This document shows, one piece after another, positions 24,772 through 36,737 of a DNA stretch of 64,000 bases. The stretch covers positions 1 through 64,000 of the forward strand of contig NW_024468570.1 of assembly GCF_001632365.1 (NCBI RefSeq). The letters run 5' to 3'. The notes beneath the pieces were generated by a model that searched no databases, was not told where the DNA came from, and saw only the letters and a list, made by a program, of their open reading frames with translations. The position numbers were made by a program, and so were the translations under genes. Every line of letters starts with the position of its first letter. Position 1 is the first letter of the stretch. This stretch comes from Laetiporus sulphureus 93-53. Lineage: Eukaryota > Basidiomycota > Agaricomycetes > Polyporales > Laetiporaceae.

Positions 24772-25343
24772 ATGCTCCCTACATGTTATGCATGGTCCAA
24801 AGAGCACATAAAGCGTGTGTTCGAGGCAAAGTCTGCGGCGGACTGCCTTCGTGCTCTCGATGACACATTCTCGCAAAAGATTGAGCTCACGCTGAATGGA
24901 AAACCCTTGCCACGAAGCCACCTACAAACCGCCATCCTGGCGATGGTGGAGAGTTCTGGATTCCGACTGACCGTTGAGTGGCTGAATGCGGTGGAGGTCC
25001 CACACGATGATTCCTATCGGGTATGTCTCGTTGAACTGGCTCCGAGTCGGCGCAGCGCAGTACTGACTTCGATTCTCTTCGCAGAGCGGATCACTTGGGG
25101 GATACTACATCATCCGAAATATCCAAAAGATGCTGCCTGGGAGAACGTCTCCCGTGCTCTATGAACGGCATAAGTCGATCAACGTCGTGTAAGTCAATCA
25201 TTCCGCACCTGGAAGACGTGTGATCGCTGAGATGGGTTCTTTGCAGCATCGAGTCGGAATCGAGAGATAGAAGCGTAGACAGTAGGAAAATCGTGAAGCT
25301 GACTCTCGTGGCGACGGACCTTCCTATGAAGTCATCTCGCTAG
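24772..25343 (+). CDS. Small uncharacterised protein, possibly NTF2-like fold
   Basis: Three exons, 24772-25020, 25085-25188 and 25247-25343, join in phase to 149 aa, with ordinary GT-AG introns of 64 and 58 bp. The protein begins with a helix that includes SKEHIKRVFEAKSAADCLRALDDTF and continues with alternating hydrophobic strands, ending in a strand VKLTLVATDLP. This order (N-terminal helices, then a curved sheet, about 140 aa) is what small SnoaL/NTF2-like proteins show, and many fungi carry such orphans. That fold call is inference, and no catalytic residues are evident. No signal peptide or membrane segment. Spliced phase agreement makes a real gene likely. Confidence 0.6.
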
Positions 25344-25450
25344 TGACTGCTGGGTCTTTGGGATTTGGGCGTAACTTATTCATCATCGCAGCCTAGACGA
25401 TATTTCTGTATGACTACGTCGAACACCTACATTGTACTCTAATGCAATAG

Positions 25451-25805
25451 ATGGACACCAGCGTTCTCTAACGTACCTACGCCTCCCGTTGAGGCGAAGA
25501 CCAAGAAGCGGAACACGTTTAATTCCACTGACGATAAGCGAATGCAGCAGCTTCTCGATTCATCTCGGTCCGTCGAGCGCGGGTGGCTTGTGAGCGAGAT
25601 GACCCCAAAAGTCTGCCTTCTCTTCGCGTATGATCGCGGGAAGGCACTACCAATGCTGTTACTCCGGCACATGTGGGCAGGGCCGAGTGTTATTTCAAAG
25701 TGTACTAGGGAGGAGCAGGAATTCTGCGTGGTTATCGTAGAATGGGCGAGGACTTCGCACGACCCACATGCCATGTGTATCGGCATTGCTCGGAGGTTGA
25801 GATGA
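25451..25805 (+). CDS. Possible terminal exon of an unidentified gene
   Basis: After a plausible acceptor (CAATAG) the frame reads WTPAFSNVPTPPVEAKTKK and runs 118 codons to a TGA. The Pro/Lys-rich start, lack of internal stops and acceptor make an exon conceivable. No upstream exon with matching phase and ATG was found: the nearby ATGs give dead frames or a 17-bp intron. The product resembles nothing I know. It could be a remnant. Confidence 0.25.
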
Positions 25806-28800
25806 TACTGTTGATACTTGTCGGAACGTGAGAGGAGGATGCATGGCAACAGATAATATTGTTCCGGCTAATCAAGGAGCAGAATGTCACTGTCCCTTGT
25901 TGCATTGTTTTCTGAAACACAGAGGGACTGCAATTAAGAAAATTGAGGAGCCATATCTAGCGGATGTAGATCGTCGCAAGGCACAAGCATTGAGGAGAGA
26001 AGCAAGGAGGCGCTTCTCGTGATGGAAGCGGTTGTGTTCGTGGCAAACGCCAACCACGGCAATTTCCCTGCTGATCGGGGAGCCCGAATCTCGAGCACCC
26101 ACCTGCCCCATACGTGGTCAAACAAATCATACAGAAAGGCATAGCAGCTCAGACCCTCGGCCAGCTCTCTCATCCCTTGTGCCCGAACGGTCCACTCCAT
26201 GCCCGACAATACCTACCTGCAGCGCAGTGCCGAAGCGAGCAGCTGTCGAGCAGTACTCCGTGGGCCGTGATGAGCAAGAATCTTCCTAAAATATACTTCC
26301 GCCCATCTATCCCCGGAAATCTTCTGATTATTCCGAAGTCACTCAAACTCTCTCGGAAACCACTCTTCCCGACGAATAATGAATAATGAACAGTGAATGT
26401 ACATAGTCGAGTCAAACAATCAGCATTGCAGATGTTCACGCCAAGTCAGACATGGCTGGCGCGGCAGGGCTTTTTCTGAAACATGCTGGACATAATTTTG
26501 CGTTCACAGGCTTACGATGCCTCGCTCGAACGGTGGCTAACCAGTACGGAATGAGATATCCCACTGGCTGGTACAACGAACCAAATGTTAGTGCAAGTGA
26601 GCTGCCAACTGAGTCTAATAACGGGTTCTAGAGCACCTGACGGTCATCACACGGAATTCTTCGCCTGCGTATGCTCGTGTGTCTCATGGCATGGAGTCTC
26701 GCCGACCAGAACTTACGGAACATCAGTGTCATGAGTCTAACATAACACAAACCCTGCTTCCCATCTCAAAGATCCCGTGCGCTTGACGTTCAACGGCAGT
26801 TACCACTCGGGCAGCACTACCACGTATCCTGCCAAACTTGAAGCAGTAATTCTGCACGACCGACACTTTTCCGCCGTATATGTTTGGCTCTGGGTAGTGT
26901 CCAGGTGAGCAGATAATCAGAGAAGGTGAAATAGTATCCCGTCCCTCGAGCAGACCGTGAGATCCCCGAAAATCTTCCAAGTCGCGATTGCGGAATCAAG
27001 ACTATGTCGTAATCTCGCGTATTCTTCCGCGAGTGCCCCATCCGTTACCTTCTGAGCTTCGCGGTAGAATAGGCTGGCTGCTCAAACTGCGCGATACGCC
27101 TGTCAGACCAGTGTCAGCATGCTGACTCAAGCGAGATGATGTGGCTCACAGGCTATTATGGGGGACCTGACGCCCTCAGGGCGCGGCGCGTCTCGCATCT
27201 TCAGACTCGGGTAGCGTGGTCTTGAGGTTTACCACATCCCGGCTCGCGTCTGAACAGAAAGTCCTCAGGGGACCAGAAACATAGGCATGAGTATGGGAAC
27301 AGATAACGGTGACAATTGACCTGCTCTCCAGGGACTTCGCCAATTTTACTAGCCAGATAATCGGTCATGAATGTGGCAGTAGATCGGTCATCTAGAGGTC
27401 ATCCTTTTTGCCCAGTATTGCAGGGCGCAATGCAACTCTGTACACCGATTCAAACCATTGGTATATCCAAGTGCTCGGGCCTGAACTAAGTTCCCAACAT
27501 GTGAGTCAACGATGCCCATGCCAATGGTAAGAATATGGGCCTAGAATGCACGTTCCGCATGACGAGAGCTCCATATTAATCAGGCTCGCATTTCTCTTTG
27601 GAAGCTCAAGTAGAGCACAGTCTACAAATCTTCACGAAGGCAATCAGGTTTGTATGACGAATAACAACACTTACTTGATTTAAGCGCTTAATGTCCAGAG
27701 ACAGAATGATTGAACTGCAAAAGGTTGCTTTTTCCAGAATAGACCCTAGATGCGCATTTCACCGTCGGAACTTTCCCTGAAAAATAACCTCCATCCCGTC
27801 TAGTTATGCATGGAAGAGCGCGCGTAAGGTTCACCCGTTGTGTTGCATCTGAACTCTCGCGGTTCCTGTGGAAGAAGATCTGCGGGGATCCAAGTCTCCG
27901 ATAAACTATAATGAAGGAAGCCTAATGTGCATTTCAATCAGCACCTTCAATTTGCAACCTTCGTTGTCCACAATCAAAACCTTGAGCTTACCACCACCAG
28001 GCAGTGGGCTGGACAATTACGCCATACACTCCATTCCAAATTGCACTAGAGAGAAAGTCTAGCCCCGGTGGTAAGCGCCAAAACATCTAGTGACTGTAAA
28101 CGTACGAACGCACATTGACGCTGCGCGCGTAGACACATGATCACGACGGATAGAGACGGCCCGTGGCCGCTCGATGGCACGGTCATCCCGCTACTCCCAT
28201 CAAGCGGGCATGGGCGTCGAAACGTGCGAGGCCGCTAGCCGTAGTATGGGAGAGACCCGTCTTGATGACAGGCCCTGTGGTAAGATGTCTGTTAGCCGAA
28301 CCAACACGCGTGGATGTTGCCACCTGGGACGATCCAGTATGGCAGGGCAATCATCCGATGGACGCTTCTGTACCCCATCTAATAGTTCAATCCGCCGACA
28401 TGCCACTATTTGCACTGGTGCGGACGTCGCACAGACTGTGCATGTGCGGCATGCGGTGTTGTGTGCATCAGAAAGAAGGGTTCGACTGCCACCAAAGCAA
28501 TCGTCCATCATCTCACGACAGTCAGGCATACTTGAGCGCCTCTGCCGTTAAGACATGAACCCAGCAATCTTATTTCGCCGGCACCTCTTTGAAATTATTC
28601 CTCGCGTTCGAATGGAGATGGAGTACGCAACGGGACACTGTATCCGAGCGGTCTGGAAGTAAATTCGCACGAAAGCAAGCATCCAATGGACAATCATTCG
28701 CTTGAGGCTGCGCAAAGCATGGTTAGACACTCTTGCGCCTGATCGGATGCATGAAATATGAACGTACCACAATTTTAGATAGCCTGCAGGACAACATCAA

Positions 28801-29499
28801 CCTCCACGGTAGAGTTTAGACGGTCAAGATGTTTTGAAATATGCCTGGCTGGCAGCGCGCGTCCAGGATTCCGAGACGGCAGCAATGGACGGAGGAAGGG
28901 TCATCAATCGCAAACACCTGGAACGAGATGGTAGGTGTTAAGTGCGTCAATCGAAACCCAATCACAGTCGCCGAGGTTCACTCAAACCATCCGCAAATGC
29001 GCGGATTGTCAGCTAGACCTACGTGATAGGATGACTGCTTGACTGGAATTCAGTTGAAGACATCTAATTACCGTTCCCGCGCCTGGCCCACGGAATGAAA
29101 GCGACACTCAACGTCCTAAAGCGACCATCGTGTGAAACCTTCGAAGAATCATCGAAGTCCCAAGCCCACGGCGTGAATTGCTTGCGGACGGAGCCTGAGA
29201 AACGTGCACCCACCGAAGCGTTTCATGTGTCTCAGTAGATCACGGTGGCAGTTGCAGCAGGTACGGATACCATAGACGTCGCAGAGTGCTAGTGATACAT
29301 AGCGAGGAATGGTATAAACTGCCAGACAGTGCGAATCAGGTGGTGAAACCACAGAGCCTCGTGCGCTGTGAGAGCATCCTCGAAACATTACCCTGCCTGG
29401 CGCGGATTCAGAAAAAATAATCCGGGGATCGGGGTTTCTTTCCGTTGCCTGTGTTACCGAGTTAGTTTGAAGCCTATCAATACTGGAATGAAAGCTTTC
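25806..29499. other. Gene-poor stretch of about 3.7 kb
   Basis: Only short overlapping frames on both strands, such as about 125-131 codons at 28163-28558 in two frames and 85-90 codons near 26.0-26.4 kb. None has recognisable motifs or a coherent splice pattern. No reverse transcriptase, transposase, long terminal repeat or tRNA-like element was noticed. It may hold decayed sequence or non-coding transcripts that I cannot see. Confidence 0.5.
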
Positions 29500-30360
29500 T
29501 CACAGTTCGCGCACTGCCAGTGAGACGATCCGACGATTAGAACATTAACGGGACATTCCAAGTGTAACACGTTACCTCGTATGATAAAATTGGCAAGAAT
29601 CGCGGCGAAGAGGAAAGCGCTGATGACAACGGGGCCGACTATCTGGTCTATAGGAAGACACAACGAGTAAATATAGCGCTTCTTTTAGACGTATCGGCAA
29701 CAGACCGAAAGGCCCCGGATCACGCTTCTGAATCATCGTGATTCTGTGCTGGTATACGACGTAGCCATAGACCTTGATAAAGGGACAAAGTGTGAGCTTT
29801 AGCACGACGATAGAGTATACAAAAGCATACCAAGATGCCGACGCTAATCGCCGCATATGCATATGCAAAGTTGCGCGCGATCTGATCCTTTGAGGCGTTA
29901 AACAATGCCATGGCCAGCGTTCCGACCAGTACGGCGATGTTCAGATAGGAAATCCAAGCTGAAACGTATACCATAAGTAGTTCCTCGGTAAGCTTGCATT
30001 AGACCGCCTCCACTAACTCCGTTCATTCGCAAACCATACTTTGCCTTCCACCTTGATGGGCGTCGCAATCTTCTTTGGAACCCGTACCTGTGGCGGCACG
30101 CTGTTGATTGCATGGTAGTCCCGCACCGTCGGCATTTGGCCGTGCTCGTCGCGCTCCGCCTCAGGAACATTGTCGGTGCGGGTGTATCTGGGGCGACGGC
30201 GGAATGTTCTCTTCGGGAGCGAAGCCAATGCAGACGGCGAGAATGGAGAGAGAATCTCGGACATCGCATGCCACGATCGCCTCAACAGAGAGTTCCCTCC
30301 ATCATCGTCATGTTCGTTGTCTTCACTCTGTCTTAGCGTTGCGTCTGGTGGTGAAGCCAT
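29500..30360 (-). CDS. VTC1: Vacuolar transporter chaperone 1 (VTC1)-like, DUF202
   Basis: Small membrane subunit of the VTC complex, which makes polyphosphate and moves it into the vacuole. Minus-strand exons 30360-30018, 29958-29831, 29772-29706, 29647-29576 and 29513-29500 join in phase to 207 aa. The diagnostic core is KVWFANERTWISYLN, with the basic and acidic residues that line the channel entrance in this family. Three hydrophobic spans follow: LNIAVLVGTLAMALF, AYAAISVGILVYGYVVY, and the last from VVISAFLFAAILANFIIR. The final exon is 14 nt and gives the C-terminus VREL. The first about 90 residues form an acidic/Ser-rich and then basic extension not present in the 129-aa yeast protein. 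It shares a 331-bp promoter region with the divergent J-protein gene. Confidence 0.88.
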
Positions 30361-30691
30361 AAAGTGATGCGAACTGGAGCAGCAAAGTCGAAGGAGGGAC
30401 CTAACCAGACCCAGTCCGTGTCCACAACTTCCCAAAACGAGATGAAGCGGAGCAGCGGAGCTCGAAGTTCTCGGAGCTAGGAGTGAGCCTACACAGCGAA
30501 AATGGCGACGTCACGGTGGCTGAGAGTAACCCGGACGTTCTGGTATGTTCTGGTAACGACGTTATGACCGTGGCGGGTTCCAGCCCGCCTTCAGCGTCCT
30601 CGTACTTAACTCCAAACACTCCCCGACATCGACAGCATTGCTACACCCAAATACCGCGTTTTTCACTCCCTATCGCAAACGCTGACACACG
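30361..30691. promoter_or_regulatory. Divergent promoter region of VTC1 and the J-protein gene
   Basis: 331 bp lie between the two start codons. Both genes must be driven from here, possibly from a shared nucleosome-free region. I did not find a convincing TATA box or a perfect nGAAn heat-shock array. Confidence 0.4.
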
Positions 30692-32029
30692 ATGGGTACG
30701 GACTACTATCAGCTTCTCGGAGTGGAAAAGGACGCCAGCGATGAAGAGATCAAGAAGGCGTACAAGAAGATGGTATGTCCATTTCCCGATTCGTTCGCTT
30801 AACCTGACGCTCACAGGTTTTCATTAGGCCTTGAAATGGCACCCCGATCGTAATTCAGGATCAGAGCAGGCATCCGTAAAGTTCAAGGAGGTGAGCATCA
30901 ATGTTTTTACCTGGTCTGTCGGCTCATCTGCCGTACTTTCTTGACCAAAACTTAGATATCAGAAGCCTTTGAAGTATTGAGCGACAAGCAGAAGCGAGCA
31001 ATCTATGATCAGTTCGGCGAAGAGGGCTTGAAAGGCGGAGGTGCCCCGCCGCAAGGGGCAGGAGGTCCAGGAGGCGGATTCTCAAACTTCGGTGGATTCC
31101 CTGGCGGAGGTGGAACCGCCTTCACATTCACTTCAGGTCCAGGTGGAGGCAATTTCGGCCGTGGCGGCTTCTCGCCAACAGATCCACAGAAAATCTTTGA
31201 GTAAGTTTGTCTCATGCCGTATTCCGACATGCTTCCGTGCTTACTCTTCCTTCACAGGCAGTTCTTCGGTTTTGGTGGCATGGGAGGTATGGGTGGTATG
31301 AGCGGGTTCGGTGGCGGTGGCGGAGGTGGTGGTCGCAGTCGCAGTCGCGCGAGCGGCATGTTCGCCGACGAAGATGAAGATATGGGCGGCGGCTATCACT
31401 TCGCCGGCATGCCAGGAGGAATGCCCGGCAGCCGACCATCGACAGGACGGGCAGGGACCCGAAGGACGTCATCGCCAGCACCGTCGGGACCGTCCGAGAT
31501 CAGTCGCCCATTACCAGTCTCGCTGGAAGACTTATACTCCGGTACAACGAAGCACCTGAAGGTTGGTCGGAAGCTTCTCAATGGCGATACAGAGCACAAG
31601 GTGCTTGAAATCCATGTTCAGCCGGGGTGGAAGAGCGGCACGAAGGTACGCTTCCCCCGGGCAGGCAACGAGCAACCGTCCGGCGAAGCGCAGGACCTCG
31701 TGTTCGTTGTAGAAGAGAAGCCACACGACCGCTTCGTGCGCGAGGGCAACGACCTCGTGTGCAGTGTCCCTCTACCGCTCGTCGACGCACTCGCAGGCGA
31801 TGGCGGCAAGCGCATCGTGGAAGCGCTCGATGGGCGGAAGCTACAGGTGTCACTTCCAGGAGGTGTCATAAAGCCGGGCGCACAAATAGTCGTGCCAGGC
31901 GAAGGCATGCCGATTAGGAAGGAGGGTGCGGTGAGGAGGAAGGGAGACCTGATCGTGAAGTGGAATATCGTCTTCCCTGACCGGCTAACGCCGGCACAGA
32001 AGGAGGGTATCCGTAAGATTTTGGCATAA
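30692..32029 (+). CDS. SIS1: Class B J-domain co-chaperone (Sis1/DNAJB type)
   Basis: Hsp70 co-chaperone for protein folding and, in yeast, translation initiation. Four exons (30692-30772, 30828-30890, 30956-31200 and 31258-32029) give 386 aa in phase. The J domain (residues 1-70) begins [19 protein letters not shown], with HPD at 32-34. A Gly/Phe-rich region follows (about 75-170), with GGMGGMGGM and a poly-Gly run. The C-terminal half has the two beta-domains of class B proteins, starting [20 protein letters not shown], and ends [17 protein letters not shown]. There is no CxxCxGxG zinc finger, so it is class B rather than Ydj1-like class A. Confidence 0.94.
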
Positions 32030-33573
32030 GCCTTCGCGGCATGGACATGACGGGACGCATCGCGATGTATTTCTACATTTACTGATTGTATTAGTGTAGA
32101 CGCAATTCCCGTATCCTTTTGCACGCTTTCCCTTGTCTCTCAAAAATTACGGTTATGAATCGTTAAGACAATCCATGATGCGAGCAGCGTATCAATGCGA
32201 CGATATTGGACCCTTTGCCTGAGAGATATCTGCTCGGTGATTTCGCTTGTGCGCCAAGGAGCTGGCTGACTGGCGAGACGCTGGCTATCTGTTCATGGGG
32301 CACAGAGATGGATAACAGTTCCCGAAAGAGAGTTGCAGAGAAAGCCTTCTTTGGATTTTTCACAGGCGGCACTGCAGCGAGACAGCGGGCCGCGAGTGCA
32401 TGCCAATGGAAGCCATGGCTCCAAAACGCTGAGCCGTGGAGAGAGCATCGCCGGAACACGCAGCTGCCCCTATTCGGATGTGGGCCGTCAAACCGCCGCA
32501 TGATCAGCTGCGCGAAGCTGCCGGCTGAGAAGAGAAAACACGGAGATGGGAACCGCTCCGTCGCACGATATGGAGTCCACTGCGATGGTAGTAATGCATC
32601 GAAGTGTCGTCAACGATCCGTCTCAGCGGCTGGCCGGCCGATTCTACACGTCGTCATATACACATCAGCCTGCTCTGCCAGGTGAGGGATGCTAACGTGA
32701 AAGCGTACTGATTTACTCACAGGAGACGAAGCGAGCGAGTCTTTTAATATCACACGCAACGACAGGGTGAGGCTAGCCGCTTACAATCGGCTTGAGCAAA
32801 TTTGTTAGTGACCCTTGTTCCTGAGAATATCAATGAGCCACATGAAGACCGTTGGCGCATGCCAGAAGGAGACCGCCTTCACGAATCACCTTCGCGTCGC
32901 CAGAGCCGGCCGTGTGTAGTCGTGGGGAGGCAAGCCGCGCTTCGCACAAGGCGAAAGACCTTGGAGACTGTATTTGGATACATTGGGCGGCATAGGGAGC
33001 AAAATAAATGCCGAGTCACCCGGTGATGCTGAATATTAGGTCGCTAAGGGATGCTTGAACCGAATGTAAACGTCGGAGAGCCGGGCAAGTCGTTACGTAC
33101 GATATAATCCAACGAGACACATACAATATTCTCTCAGCAACATTACGCAGGGCCGGCTTCAGCAATCAGAAGGCCGCTGCGAGACAGAGTTTGCGTATGC
33201 GTAAGATATCGGCGGAGCCATTCCGCAAAACTATGCGTGAGGAAAAGCTTCGGTTGAATGCCACTGTTGACAGCGGAGAAATTGCATGAACAGCGTCAAT
33301 AAGTTCCTGACTCTTCCGCAGTTATTCTGTAGTACCGAGTGGCGTTGCGAGCGACAAGAAGGTGGCCAAGGCGCGCGTATCCTGACACGATCAAAAACCA
33401 TATTGTTGATCGGCGCAGACTGATTGTGACAGTCACGTCACGCACCTCATCAGTTGCAGCCACAGCTTGACCACATGAGTCTGGCCTACAGCTCGAACGG
33501 AGACATTTTCTGCATCTCACCTGGCAACATATTTGGCGCGTGTATGCGCCCCTCCTAGCTGCCTCCGCACTCG
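32030..33573. other. Intergenic, no gene assigned
   Basis: About 1.5 kb. A plus-strand frame of 159 codons at 32206-32685 is the longest, but it is Arg/Ser/Cys-rich, has no motif and overlaps a minus-strand frame of similar size. I see no splice-supported gene. The right end is the promoter of the FRA10AC1 gene. Confidence 0.45.
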
Positions 33574-34430
33574 ATGTCTCCATATCAATACGGAAGCTCA
33601 TCCAAGGCAGTCTCCCAGCCAAGCATGATAACGGAGTTTGACATCCTAAAGGCATCACACAAGTGAGCACATATCTCTTCGCACACGTTAATGGAGGCTC
33701 AGCTTCCTTTTATCTGCGCACAAGGTTTCTTAGGGAAGAGGAAGAAGAGGATGTGCATAATCTCCCATGGAACGAGAAGCTTGCGAAGAAGTACTATTCG
33801 AACCTGTACCGTGAGTACGCGGTTTGCGATCTGAAACACTACAAGTCGGGCAACGTGAGCAATGTATCCTCATTTAAATCATCTCGACGTGCGAAGCTGA
33901 CTGGAACTCCGGTCCCCTATCCTCAGTTCGCCCTTCGATGGCGCACAGAATCCGAAGTCATCTCTGGTGCTGGTGAGACCACCTGTGGCAATACGCGGTG
34001 CCCCCTGCACCAACAGCATGTCATCGACGAAGACAAGCCGTCACTGAAGACTGTCGAGCTTCCATTTTCATATGTCGAGGGTGGCGAGAGCAAGTTCGCG
34101 CTTGTCAAGGTCGTGCTGTGCGATAAGTGCCTGCAGAAGCTGATGTGGAAGCGGACGAAAGAGAAGGAAAGGGAACGAGTGAAAAGGAGCGACCAGGAGC
34201 GGGAGAAAGGGCTCGTACAGGACAAGCGCGATGAGGAGAAGCCCCGGCAAGTCAGCGTCTTGGCAGATGGCGCTGATGTTAAGTCCTCGCGCAAGCGGAG
34301 GGATGAGGAGTCAGACAGCTCGCGTCAGATACGTGACTTAGATAACGCGGAGAAGAACCATAAACGCCGCAGGAAGCACTCAAGGTCACGCTTGCCATCG
34401 GATGCAAACCACGCTTCATGCTATCGTTAG
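33574..34430 (+). CDS. FRA10AC1-like nuclear protein
   Basis: Homologue of human FRA10AC1, a conserved nuclear protein found with spliceosomes. Two exons, 33574-33662 and 33725-34430, give 264 aa in phase. I chose the ATG at 33574 because the frame has a stop just upstream (33556), and it adds 17 residues to the alternative ATG at 33625. Family features seen: FDILKASHKFLREEEEE, then LAKKYYSNLYREYAVCDL, LRWRTESEVISG, a CGNxxCP-type cysteine pair, the block VELPFSYVEGGESKFALVKV and a final LCDKC pair. The second cysteine pair suggests metal binding. The last about 90 residues are a highly charged Lys/Arg/Glu tail with KKR-type nuclear signals. Convergent with NDUFAF7, 75 bp between stops. Confidence 0.85.
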
Positions 34431-34505
34431 CAAGCTTTCTATGATCCGCACGCGTTCTCATTGTAACGCACAGTTTCCGAAGTACACACTCGACTATACC
34501 ACTCT

Positions 34506-36737
34506 TCACGAACGTTTCTCATGCAATGCAGTTTCGAGTTCCACGAATGGCCACCTCTCCTCCTCCGCCAATCCCTCCCGCAGCCCTGTCAGCCCCAAGA
34601 ATTGGTATTGACTGCCCATCCCACTCGTATCCACCAATCGCCTTGCCGCTTCCGCTATGGCTTCCTTGCGTCCTGCGGATGGACTATTCTGCATCAGCTT
34701 CTCGATGCGCGCGGAGAGGCCCATGCGAGTAAGGAACATGGCTTGCGAGATCGGTCCTAGGGGAAGTGCTGAAAGGCAACGTGAGTCGGCCCGGAAGGTT
34801 TAGGTAAGGATAAGCAACTAAGAGCGCAGACGTGCCTATCCCTTCGACTGCCTCTTTGATATACGCAAAGTCGACATTGACGGTCATATCGCACTCCCCC
34901 GGGTGATGGAATACATCGACTTGTTTGTGACCTTTGAACGCCTGCAAACAAAAGGAAGTAGGTCACTTCATCAGTTCGGCTTGCGTGCAAATGAAGCTTT
35001 ACTATGGCTACTATGGCAAACACCAGATGCTCACCCGGAAAGAGTCTCCAAAGACCTTTTCATCACCGTAATCGATAATGAGTGCGCTCCCTGCAGATTG
35101 TGAGCTTCTAAAGGTCTCTTCGTTCTTTGGCTGGTGCACGAGCTCGCCGACCGCACGAGCGATCTTGAATGCTGTCGGGGATACCTCGATTTGGCTGCCC
35201 ACCGGAAGATGTTCGAATCGTTTTGAGGATAGACCGAGGAGTGTGGAGGATGCGGTGGGAGCGGGAGATAGTACTGGATGGAGTCGGGGAAGAGGAGAGG
35301 TGTTGGACGACGGAGATGTGGTAGGAGAGCAGGCCGCGGTTCGTGGAACGTCATTAGGTGCTGAAGAGTCAGATGTTTGGCTCGCGGTGGAAGTCGACGC
35401 GATGAGGACCTCTTGCCATCCCTGTTGTGTTTTCTGTCGAATGAGTACCGACATGTTAAAACATCGGCCTTGGAAGAATGCACTGGAGAGCCGTACGTAC
35501 TCGGATGATATGGAATGGTAGAGCATCAAAGAACTCGTGTGCTACAAGCAGCGTAAACACTCTCGGGTCATGCTTGACATCTTCAATAGAACCGTGCCAG
35601 GCAAGCGTTCTGCCCGGCTTTTCGTGAGATGCAAGCTTCTGCTCCTGTCTGAGGCGCATTGGAGGGCTCGTTTCGATGAGGTGTATCTCTTGGACGGCAT
35701 CTCGGCCTGCAGGCAATTGCGTGAATACCTATCGTGGAAGGGCGCATTGATTTGTGAGCGAAAAGAATATGGCTATTGCATCACTTACGCGGAGAATATC
35801 GTCCATTAACGTCCCTCGCCCGGGTCCGAGCTCAATTAAGCGGATCTTGCGTGCGTTCCCAGCAAGCTGCCATTGCATGAACAGCCAAATTCCAACGAGC
35901 TACAGCAGCCAATAATGCGACAGGCAACACTGTGAGTTTGTCATCTTCTTTGCCCAATCAGTTCATCGTACAGACGGGGGATACGCACCTCGCCGAACAC
36001 CTGACTAATTTCTGGGCTGGTGACGAAGTCTCCATGTGCACCAAAGACGGGATTGGATGGGTTCATGTAGTAACCCTCCGTAGGGTGCGAAAGACAAAGT
36101 TGCATGTAGGTGGAGTAGGAAATGGGACCGGTAGCCTGGTACAAAGGTCAATGACGACCGAAAGGGGGATTAAAAGACGGATATGAAGTTCAATTCATTG
36201 AACAGCAGCTCAGCTCGAAGCGCCTGCTTGAGATATCAATGTAAACAAATCATTCTTTGAAACACAAGGACTCGGAGCATAGACTTCGAACCATACGTAA
36301 AACATCACTCAATGACGATGTCCATACTTAACGTTCAGAAGCGAGTCTGATACCAAATTTCCTCGCAGAACCCGAGACGCGTCGAAGGACGAGCACTTCC
36401 AAACGACCCTGCATCCGCAGTTTGCGCCTAACCTCAATTTCACATGGATGGACGCTCACTCCGACAGATCGCGAGTACCATGAATTGTCAAATTGCACAC
36501 AGCCCTCCCAAACGATGAGAGGAAACCCACCTTGATAGTGTCAAGGATAATCTTCTCGACTTTTGTCAAATAGAGGTCGGTGGTGGCATATGCTCGGTGT
36601 GAGATTCTGCCGGTTATCGTCCTAAACTCCCTGCTTGCGCACAGAGAGCTAAATTGGAACTTAGCAGCCCACGAGTGGGCAGGCAAGCATCGGAACCGAG
36701 AAAACAGCCCGTGTCCTGACGGTACGAGCCTGTGCAT
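34506..36737 (-). CDS. NDUFAF7: NDUFAF7/MidA-like mitochondrial protein arginine methyltransferase
   Basis: Assembly factor of respiratory complex I. In animals it symmetrically dimethylates an arginine of the NDUFS2 subunit in the matrix. Seven exons, 36737-36531, 36135-35989, 35899-35789, 35728-35501, 35433-35035, 34941-34836 and 34768-34506, join to 486 aa in phase. The N-terminus (MHRLVPSGHG and following) is basic, Ser/Arg-rich and free of acids, as expected of a mitochondrial presequence. Family blocks: ATGPISYSTYMQLCLSHP, the AdoMet loop LIELGPGRGTLMDDI, HLIETSP, LLVAHEFFDALP, DYGDEK, CDMTVNVDFAYIKEA and TGMGSQYQFLGLT. Intron 1 is 395 bp, far longer than the others. Intron 6 begins with GC rather than GT, because the reading frame leaves no usable GT donor. 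Confidence 0.93.

Noticed and set aside
28163..28558. Two overlapping plus-strand frames of 125-131 codons
   Set aside because: Both frames of the same segment are open, which points to low stop density rather than coding. No family similarity.
32206..32685. 159-codon plus-strand frame after the J-protein gene
   Set aside because: Random-looking composition, no motif, overlapping minus-strand frame, no splice context.
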